Positions 56,755 through 64,000 of a stretch of DNA of 64,000 nucleotides are shown in pieces (positions within the stretch are counted from its first letter, which is position 1; every line of letters begins with the position of its first letter). The DNA comes from Desertimonas sp963733085 (GTDB taxonomy: Bacteria > Actinomycetota > Acidimicrobiia > Acidimicrobiales > Ilumatobacteraceae): assembly GCA_963733085.1 (NCBI GenBank), contig CAVTBY010000001.1, positions 124,001-188,000 of the forward strand. Reading direction: 5' to 3'. The position numbers were made by a program, and so were the translations under genes. The notes beneath the pieces are model-generated. The model worked only from the letters and a program-made list of their open reading frames with translations. It did no database searches and was not told the DNA's origin.

Positions 56755-58158
56755 GTGACCGCCCGACCCGACGCCGGGTCGTTCCGTGACCCGCTCTCGC
56801 GGGTGTTCGTCACCGACGACGCGGTGTGGCGGGGCCTGACGGCGGACGCCCTCGCCGACTTCGAGGCGCTGGCCGGCGCGACGTTCTTCGCCGCCGCCAT
56901 CGATCGGGGCGACATCGTCGCCACCGAGCGAGTCGCCGACCCGGCCGAGCTACCGGGCGAGTGGGCCGCTGTGCTCCGTCACGAACGGCTCGAGCGTCCT
57001 CTCGTATCCCTACGAGTGGTCGTTCGAGATGCTGCGCGACGCCGCCCGGCTGCAGCTGCGGTTGACCCGCGAGGCCCTCGCCGAGTCCTTGATCACCAAG
57101 GACGCCAGCGCGTACAACATCCAGTTCGCCGGCAGCAAGCCGGTGTTCATCGACGTCGGCTCGTTCGAACGGCTCCGCAAGGGCGAGCCGTGGGCCGGCT
57201 ACCGGCAGTTCTGCGAGCTGTTCCTCAACCCGCTGTACGTCCAGGCAATCGGCGACGTGCCGTTCCAGCCGCTGCTGCGCGGCCACCTCGACGGGATCAC
57301 CCCCGGCGTCGCCGCGGCGATCATCGGCCGGCGAGGGCGCTTGCGCAAGGGCATGTTCACGCACGTTCGGCTCCACGCCCGCGCCGAGCGCAAGTACGCC
57401 GACGCCGACCGCGAGCGCGACGTCCGCGCCGAGTTGAAGCGGGCAGGCTTCGGACCGGCGTTGATCGACGCCCAACTTCGCAATCTCGAGAAGGCCGTCG
57501 AACGGCTGTCGTGGAAACAGGACGACTCGACCTGGTCGGAGTACGGCGGGCGGAGCCATTACAGCGATCGCGATCTCGAGGCCAAGTCGTCGTTCGTAGC
57601 CGCCGCGGTGGCGAGCGTCGGTGCTGGGCCGCTCGTCCTCGACCTCGGTGCCAACGACGGCCAGTTCTCACGCAGTCGCCGTCGACGCCGGGGCGAAGCA
57701 GGTCGTCGCCGTCGACTCCGACCATCTCGTCGTCGACCGCCTCTACCGCGATCTTCGCCAGCAGGGGGAGCGCCGCATCCTTCCGCTCGTCGTCGACCTC
57801 GCCGACCCGTCGCCGGCGATCGGCTGGCGTTCCCGGGAACGCCCGTCGTTCGTCGAACGCATGCGTCCCGACCTCGTGCTCTGCCTCGCCGTCGTCCACC
57901 ACCTGGCGTTGACGAACAACGTGCCGCTCGACGAGATCGTCGCCTTCCTCGCCGACTTCGGCGCACCCGTTGGTCGTCGAGTTCCCGCACCGTGACGACG
58001 TGATGGCGACGCGCCTCCTCGCCCGCAAGCGCAGTGGCCTGTTCGACTCCTACGACCTGGTCAACTGGGAGAAGGCGCTCGAGCAGCAGTTCACCGTCGA
58101 GGAGCGACAGGAGCTGCCGAGCGGCACCCGCACGATCTACCGCTGCCGGCCCCGCTGA
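56755..58158 (+). CDS. SAM-dependent methyltransferase (NoeA-like), three +1 frameshifts
   Basis: Starts at GTG 56755 or 56713. Segments join at about 57001 (to SYPYEWSFEMLRDAARLQLR), 57671 (FSAVAVDAGAKQVVAVD) and 57969 (LVVEFPHRDD). About 467 residues. The N-terminal region contains NIQFAGSKPVFIDVGSFERL and YVQAIGDVPFQPLLRG, shared with nodulation NoeA-related methyltransferases; SAM motif LVLDLGANDGQFS and VVAVDSDHLVVD are in the second half. Likely modifies a surface polysaccharide. Lies next to the sulfatase-like gene, a common pairing. Confidence 0.8.
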
Positions 58159-58172
58159 ACATGCTCCATGCG

Positions 58173-58220
58173 ACCGATGGGTGTTTAGGGGACCGTTCGG
58201 TCCCCCTGGCACCCATCGGT
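58173..58220. terminator. Family D hairpin, copy 2 (extended)
   Basis: Outer stem ACCGATGGGTG (58173-58183) / CACCCATCGGT (58210-58220), same as 12581. An inner perfect stem GGGGACCG/CGGTCCCC (58188-58205) makes a two-storey hairpin. It lies between the convergent methyltransferase and sulfatase stops. Confidence 0.8.
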
Positions 58221-58230
58221 TTGGGGCGTG

Positions 58231-60269
58231 TCACCCGCCGGCGGGGTGCAACGTGACGCCGCCACCCTCGCGGCGGGCCTCGTAGACCGCCACGTCGTTG
58301 CTGCCCTCGCGGTAGACGTCGCCGAGGAACCCGATGAACGTCCAGCCGTCGCCGGCAGGGACGTAGCCACCGATGACCCCGGCGATGCGGCCGTTGACGG
58401 CGACGAGCAACTCCGGCGGCGGACTCGGGCCGGTGACCGTGCCGGAGATGGAGAACGGCATCTCCCCGTCGTCGGTCGGCAGGTCGACGAACTCGGCCGC
58501 CTGGTCGATCGTCGCGGCGTACTCGCTCGCCGGGCCGACCTCGAGCGTTGCGATCTCGGCCCCGACGAGGTCGCCGAACTCGCCGACGGCCGCGAGGCCG
58601 GTCCAGTCGTCGCCGTGGGGGAAGTCATCGGCCCGCCGTCTGGCGATATCGAGCACGGCGGCAGGGTCCGTCGACACCCGCGGCTCGATCGTCGGCGAGC
58701 TGCCGTCGAACAGGGAGTGACCGTCGAAGTCCCAGTCGACGTCGGCGTCGACGAGGTCGACGATCGACGGCAGGACATCGATCACCTGGGCGCTGTCGTC
58801 GCGTACCTCCCCCGTCGTCTGCCCCGGCGCCTTGACGAACAGCGGCACGCGGAACGCCTCTTCTCGATTCGCGTCGGTGATGCGCATTCGTCCGAGGTCG
58901 GGTGGGGTCAGGTTGGAACCGTGATCAGACGTGACGACGAGCATCGTCTGCTCCCAGTTCGACAGGCTCCGAAGCTGGTCGAGCAGCTCGGCGATCAACG
59001 TGTCGGCGGCGCCGACCTGCAGGCTGTGCAGTTGGAACTCCATGCGGTTCTCGAACGCGTAGGCGGGATTGGTCGAATCGCGGATCAGCTCTGGGGCGAA
59101 CGACGCGACGTTCCCGCTCGGTGACAGCACCCACGGCCGGTGCGGCACAGCGACATGGACGAAGTGCAGCGCCGGTTCGGCACTGATCGCCTGTGTGCGC
59201 TCGCTGAGTACAGCGGCCTGTCCGAGTGGGCTGCGCTCGTCGGCGCCGAGCCCGAGCCAGCGCGAGTAGGCGTCCCGGATGTAGTCGCCGCCGCCACCAC
59301 CCTCCTCCTGGGCGCCGTAGGCGCCCCACGAGTTGTCGATCGGCGGCAATCCGTCGCGGAGCGCACCGGGAAGGACCCGGTGCCCGTACACGATCGACGC
59401 GTCCTCGAGCGCCTGCGTCAGCGGTAGCGGGGCCGTCTCGGCGCAGATGTCGGGAGGGCACAGCGACGTCACCGATTCGTAGCTGTGGACCGGGACGTCG
59501 CCGCCGAACAGTGTGAACAGGTTGCGTGGATGATCGGTGTAGGTCGGCAGCGTGCCCTCGGGGGCGAGGCGCCCGTCGAGGATCGATGGCACGGCGCGAT
59601 GGGTCAGGTTGTGCTGACTGGAGGCGTTGCGGAACCACGTGCTCACCGATGCCAGCTCGGCGAAGCCGGGAAAGCGGTCGCTGTTGATCGTTCCGTCGGG
59701 ACGCATGATCGTCGCCGCCGGGAACTCGTCGAGCACGAGGACGACGACGGGCCCACCGAGCTCGGGCAGGGTCACCTGGCCGAGATCGCCGCTGCCGTCG
59801 CCGGCGATCAGCTTGGCGGTCGGGCTGGCGAAGAGGAAGATCGCGACGAAGGCGATGTTGGCGACAGCGAGGTAGGACAACAGCAATCGTCCGGCATGCG
59901 TCCGCAAGGCGAGAGCAACGACCGCGACCCCGCCCGCCAAGGCGGCGAGGACGACGACAACGACCGGATCGACACCGATCGTGCGCAGGACGGCGAGGAC
60001 GAAAGCCGCGCCGAGCAGGGCGACGACGATGGCGTAGACGATCATTCCGGCGCGCCGGTTGATCAGGTGGCGACGGCGATCGCGGCGATTCCCACGAGCG
60101 GTGGGACAAGGGTGATGAGCAGGGCGAACCAGACGATCTGGGCCGTGCTGTAGTTGCCGGCGACAAAGAACTCCGGGTTGCGGCCGAACAGGTCGAGAAG
60201 TGGCTGCACCACCGCCAGGCTGCTCAGGCCGAAGACGACGAGTGATCGTGTGCGCAGCTCCTTGGCCAT
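58231..60269 (-). CDS. Membrane-anchored sulfatase/alkaline-phosphatase-superfamily protein, one single-base deletion-like interruption
   Basis: About 678 residues from ATG 60269. Several N-terminal helices (SLVVFGLSSLAVVQPLLDLF; LITLVPPLVGIAAIAVAT, then VYAIVVALLGAAFVLAVL) lead into a periplasmic/extracellular domain: VVVLVLDEFPAATIMRPDGT with the first metal Asp, nucleophile region NASSQHNLTHRAVPSILDG, and VVTSDHGSNLTPPDLGR with the second metal site. Near 60065 the frame changes in the opposite direction to all other cases (one base missing in a C run). Probably transfers or removes a sulfate/phospho group on envelope polysaccharide. Confidence 0.82.
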
Positions 60270-60282
60270 CGGAGCCCGGACT

Positions 60283-61826
60283 CTACGGCACGGTTGGGCG
60301 CCTCCACCTCGCGACCCCGAGGCGGAGCGCCGCCGCTACTACGACGGCTCCGGTCACGATCACCCCGGCAGCGAACATGCGCCAGCTGTCGCCGACCGGT
60401 AAGCACGCGCAGGGCCGGAGGTGGCACTGCGCCGTTGTCGCGAGGGCGGAGAGTGAACACCGGGTCGACACCAATGGGCATCTGTTTGATCGCCCACCAG
60501 GCCATCGCCGCGACGACCGCTGCCGGGAGCAGACGGGGCAAGAGGCGATCGAACCCGACGGCGGCAAGGGCAGCGAGCACGCCGAGCACTGGAAAGAAGT
60601 AGCGCGAGTAGGCGCTGCCGCCGCCGGCGAGATGCTGGGCGACTGTCAGAGTGATGATCGCCACGGCGACGAGGCAGACGCCGATGCCCCTCCTGCTCGT
60701 ACCCGGCGCGGGGCCGCGCGAGCGCAACGACGAGACCGACGATGGCCACGAGCCCGACGATGTTGGCGAAGCGCGGCCAGGCCCACGACAGCGGTGCCGT
60801 CGACGCCATCCGGTGGAACAGATCCACCCACAGCCGACCTTGCGTGAGCACGAACGGGATGCTGCCGCGCGGTTCCCGGTCGAAGTGGTTGAGCAGGAAG
60901 GTCGAGGCACCGACGTCGCCGTAGAGCAGTTGGATCCGGACGTAGAACCATCCGAACACCACCGCCGCGGGACCGAGACCGATCGCCACGACGGTCGCTG
61001 CTACTCGCACGCGAGGGCGCCACGCCTCGGAACGGGAACGAACCAGCTGGTCGAAGGCGACCGCGGCAACGACAACGACCGCAAGCAGCATCGTTGCCGT
61101 CCGTGTGCCGGAGGCGACGGCCGCCGCCGCACCGAGGACGAGCAGGTTGCGCCGATCGGGGCGGCGCAGGCAACGCACGCCTGCCCACAACAGCGCCGTG
61201 CCGGCCGCAAACGCAAGCCCATCGTTGAGGGCGCGGGAGAAGTACGTATGGCCCTGCGGGACGAGGGCGACGATCGCCGCCGCGGCGAGACCGACGTGGC
61301 GTTTACCGGCCAACTCGGTCGCCAGCAGGTACGTGAAGACGACGCCGGCGGCGGCAAAGGCGATGTTGGCGAAACGCATCAACAGCAGCCCACCATCAGG
61401 ACGTTCGGTCGCCTCGGCGAACCAGATCAGAGGGGCGACGGCGACGTAGTGAAGGGGCGGGTGGTTGGCGACCCAGACGGAGCGATAGCGGCTGTCCTGG
61501 CCGGTTCCGCGCTCCACCTGCCACTGCGTGGCGCTGTCGGGGACCGCCGGCTGGCGTTCGATCTCGGGCAACCGAAAGTCGGCGATCTCGTGGGCGTACC
61601 CGAGGTGGGCCTTCTCGTCGGAGTCGTAGAACGGCGCCTGCTGGAATGCGAACATCGCCGTGATACCGACGAAGGTGATGACGATGCCGACCAAGCCGAC
61701 GATCGCGACGGGTACGCGGCGACGCGTCGCGAGAAGGCCGACGACACCAGGGTCGTCGTCGGCACGAGTCGATTCGGGGGCGACCAGCTCGGCGGTGCTG
61801 ATCCGACCAAGGTAGCGATTGCTGAC
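60283..61826 (-). CDS. Multi-pass glycosyltransferase-like (PMT/GT39-type) membrane protein, two +1 frameshifts
   Basis: The main frame holds FAFQQAPFYDSDEKAHLGYA, HEIADFRLPEIERQPAVPDS, NHPPLHYVAVAPLIWFAEAT, ALVPQGHTYFSRALNDGLAF and VFGWFYVRIQLLYGDVGAST. It then joins near 60692 to RGIGVCLVAVAIITLTVAQH and near 60397 to GDSWRMFAAGVIVTGAVVV. Over 500 residues and about 11 hydrophobic segments. The start is uncertain: no ATG/GTG in frame between the first helix and the trpA stop. Close paralogue of 54045-55530, with the same NHPPLHYVA and GHT/ALNDGL motifs. Confidence 0.75.
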
Positions 61827-61838
61827 CCGTCGGCGCTT

Positions 61839-61900
61839 GCGAGCGACCGAGCGCCAGCGAGGGAGCGGCAACAGCGGCCTGCGTGGCCGGGGAACGCTAA
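61839..61900. repeat. Dispersed intergenic repeat, family E, copy 3
   Basis: GCGAGCGACCGAGCGCCAGC...GGCCGGGGAACGC, same orientation as 33083 and shortest centre of the three. The trpA stop codon (61897-61899) lies in its right end. Confidence 0.9.
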
Positions 61901-62684
61901 GAAGCGTCGATCGCGGCGCGCACTTCGGCGACGTAGTCGCCGACGGCGTCGGGACCATCGTCCATCAGCCGGCGCATGATCGAGGCGCCCTGTGCCACAC
62001 CATCGGCCACGGAACATGCCTCCCGCGCCTGGGCCGCGTTCGAGACACCCACGCCAACGAGCACGGGCTTGTCGGTAATTCGCTTGAGTCGCCCAGCGAG
62101 CGTCGTCGCGGTGGCGGCGAGCGCGGCTGCGCTCACCCGTCACACCGAGCAAGCCGACCGAGTACACGAAGCCGCGGGCACGCTCGACGACGCGACGCAG
62201 CCGTTCGTCGGACGCCGTCGGGGCGGCGAGCATGATCGTCTCGATCCCGGCATCGTCGGCTGCCCGCGTCCACGGCTCCGACTCCTCGAGTGGGAGGTCG
62301 GGAACGATGCACCCGCGCACACCGGCGGCGACGAGTCGCCCGGCGAAGCGGCGATGGCCGTCGTGGTGCACGATGTTGTAGTACGTCATCGCCACCAGCG
62401 GGATCCCGACGTCGAGTGTCGCCGCCTCGTCGAGGATCGCCTGTGGAGTCGCCCCGGCGTCGAGGGCCGCCTGCGACGCCCGTTGGATCACCGGGCCGTC
62501 CATCACCGGATCGGAGAAGGGGATGCCGATCTCGACCGCGTCGGCTCCGGCTGCCGCGGCCGCGCGAATGGCGTCTGCCCACCCCGGATGGCCACCCGTG
62601 ATGTACGGCAGCGAGCAGCTTGTGACCACTCTCTATTTGAGTCGTGAATCGCTCCTCAATGCTGATTTCCATCGCGCTCTTCAT
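61897..62684 (-). CDS. trpA: Tryptophan synthase alpha chain, two +1 frameshifts
   Basis: ATG 62684 overlaps the trpB stop (ATGA). Reading MEISIEERFTTQIESGHKLL, a base near 62612 is dropped, then LPYITGGHPGWADAIRAAAA with catalytic Glu in ADAVEIGIPFSDPVMDGPVI and Asp in CIVPDLPLEES follow. A second one-base skip near 62136 joins YSVGLLGVT to SAAALAATATTLAGRLKR and KPVLVGVGVSNAAQA. About 260 residues. Releases indole from indoleglycerol phosphate. The last codons enter a family E repeat. Confidence 0.92.
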
Positions 62685-63784
62685 CCCAGCAGCTCCATCG
62701 CCTGGGCGACGTCCTTGTCGCCACGGCCGGAGAGGTTGACGAGCACGGTCTGGCCGGCCAACGAGGCCGCTTCACGGATCACCCAGGCGATCGCGTGGGC
62801 CGATTCGAAGGCGGCGATGATCCCCTCGGTGCGGGCGAGCAGGGTGAACGCGTCGAGCACCTCATCGTCGCTGACCGACGGGTATTCGGCTCGGCCGATC
62901 GCATGGAGGTAGGAGTGCTCGGGTCCGACGCCGGGATAGTCGAGCCCGGCGGAGATCGACTGGGCCTCCTCGACCTGGCCGTACTCGTCCTGCATCAGGT
63001 AGCTGCGCATGCCGTGAACGACACCAGGCACCCCGCGCCCGACAGCGGCACCGCCGGCGGGTTCGGCACCGACGAGCCGCGTGTCGGTGTCGACGAAGCC
63101 CGAGAACAGTCCGATGGCGTTCGAGCCCCCACCGACACAGGCGACGACGACGTCCGGATCGTCGCCGAGGAGCTCCTTGCATTGCGTCCGGGCCTCGTCG
63201 CCTATCACGCGGTGGAGCTCGCGCACCATCCATGGATAGGGATGGGGACCCATCACCGACCCGATGCAGTAGTAGCTCGACTCGACGCTGGCGACCCAGT
63301 CACGTAGCGCCTCGTTGACGGCGTCCTTGAGCGTGCGGCTGCCGCTGTCGACGGCCTCGACCTCCGCGCCGAGGAGGCGCATACGGAAGACGTTGAGCTC
63401 CTGACGAGCGACGTCGACGGCGCCCATGTAGACCTTGCACTGGAGGCCCATCAACGCCGCCGCCGTTGCCGTGGCGACTCCGTGCTGGCCGGCCCCTGTC
63501 TCGGCGATGAACCGCGGCTTGCCCATCCGCTTGGCGAGCAGCGCCTGTCCGAGGACGTTGTTGATCTTGTGCGAGCCGGTGTGGTTGAGGTCCTCGCGCT
63601 TGAGGAGGAGACGCAGCCCGAGCCGCCCGCCGAGGTTGTGGCACTCCGACAGCAACGATGGCCGCCCGGCGTAGTCGCGAAGGATGGCGTCGTACTCCCC
63701 GCGGAATGCCGCGTCGGCCCAGGCTTCGCGGAACGCCGACTCCAGCTCCTCGCAGGCAGGCACCAACGTCTCCGGCACGAACAT
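62681..63784 (-). CDS. trpB: Tryptophan synthase beta chain, N-terminus truncated
   Basis: 367 residues beginning MFVPETLVPACEELESAFRE; normal TrpB has about 20 more residues ending FGG(R/M)(F/Y)VP before this point. The PLP Lys is in LNHTGSHKINNVLG, AETGAGQHGVATATA and GGGSNAIGLF (phosphate loop) are intact. Condenses indole and serine with TrpA. The missing N-terminus and the adjoining truncated response regulator suggest a deletion fusion or an assembly join at about 63784. Confidence 0.93.
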   Translation of the reverse strand: MFVPETLVPACEELESAFREAWADAAFRGEYDAILRDYAGRPSLLSECHNLGGRLGLRLLLKREDLNHTGSHKINNVLGQALLAKRMGKPRFIAETGAGQHGVATATAAALMGLQCKVYMGAVDVARQELNVFRMRLLGAEVEAVDSGSRTLKDAVNEALRDWVASVESSYYCIGSVMGPHPYPWMVRELHRVIGDEARTQCKELLGDDPDVVVACVGGGSNAIGLFSGFVDTDTRLVGAEPAGGAAVGRGVPGVVHGMRSYLMQDEYGQVEEAQSISAGLDYPGVGPEHSYLHAIGRAEYPSVSDDEVLDAFTLLARTEGIIAAFESAHAIAWVIREAASLAGQTVLVNLSGRGDKDVAQAMELLG

Positions 63785-63999
63785 ACGTGTTCGAGCAGCT
63801 CCTCGGACGAGATGAGACGGCCCGGCCGGCTCAGCAGGTAGCGCAGCACGGCGAACTCCTTCAGGGTCAGCCTGAGCTCGCGCGCGCCGCGGTGGGCCAG
63901 GTGTTGCGCAGCGTCCAGGCGTACCGAGCCGAGGGTGAGGACCGAGGAGGAACCGCTGGTCTCCCGCCGCAGCACCGCCCGCAGTCGAGCGGTGAGCTC
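63785..63999 (-). pseudogene. OmpR-family response regulator, C-terminal part broken at trpB
   Basis: Open from the window edge. ELTARLRAVLRRETSG is a receiver-linker, followed by VLTLGSVRLDAAQHL and LRLTLKEFAVLRYLLSRPGR, the winged-helix start of Trans_reg_C. It runs to ISSEELLEHV and then directly into the trpB start in another frame, missing the recognition helix and wing. Continuing its frame gives an unrelated tail to 63451. The full gene would extend past the window; it is truncated here. Confidence 0.8.
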
Positions 64000-64000
64000 G

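Overview
High-GC actinobacterial chromosome segment. Gene content points to an actinomycete relative, possibly class Acidimicrobiia/Ilumatobacter-like: a mycothiol-dependent isomerase-type protein, a BTAD/SARP regulator with STAND and WD40 modules, an ANTAR response regulator next to polA, an actinobacterial-type RapZ, frequent GTG starts and GTGA/ATGA gene overlaps. The class is inferred from gene style; no rRNA is present to test it.

Layout. 0-13 kb: end of a sugar ABC permease, small enzymes, a MetE-like methyltransferase, a two-component system, a secreted metzincin-like protein, a VapBC pair, a CPA1 antiporter and a decayed reductase-domain pseudogene. 13-21 kb: tRNA-Leu(GAG), then rapZ-gap-pgk-tpiA-secG on the minus strand, a metallo-beta-lactamase-fold hydrolase overlapping a holin-like/phosphodiesterase fusion, and a methyltransferase. 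21-25.6 kb: a ROK-controlled sugar ABC uptake operon without an ATPase gene. 25.6-31 kb: a roughly 1660-residue BTAD-pseudokinase-STAND-TM-WD40 regulator and a small membrane protein ending in three 19-residue repeats; both have a matching paired TGTGGC site upstream. 31-40 kb: uvrC, uvrA and uvrB close together. 40-49 kb: rpsA-coaE-lysoplasmalogenase, then a membrane protein/coiled-coil/ANTAR regulator/polA run. 49-54 kb: tRNA-Leu(CAA) and a type II fatty acid synthase operon (fabD-fabH-fabG-acpP-fabF). 54-62 kb: fabZ, bcp and a cell-surface locus with two paralogous multi-pass glycosyltransferase-like proteins, a membrane sulfatase-like protein, a small YLDPGTGS protein and a methyltransferase. 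62-64 kb: trpB-trpA, with trpB joined abruptly to a truncated OmpR-type response regulator.

Two window-wide patterns stand out. First, about 22 interruptions in otherwise well-conserved genes (including uvrA, fabH, fabF and trpA) are each repaired by removing one base, with no shared sequence around them. Residual insertion errors in the assembly are the simplest explanation, so these genes are annotated as single loci. Second, at least five families of short intergenic repeats or hairpins recur across the window, mostly just after stop codons, and look like dispersed repeats used as transcription terminators.
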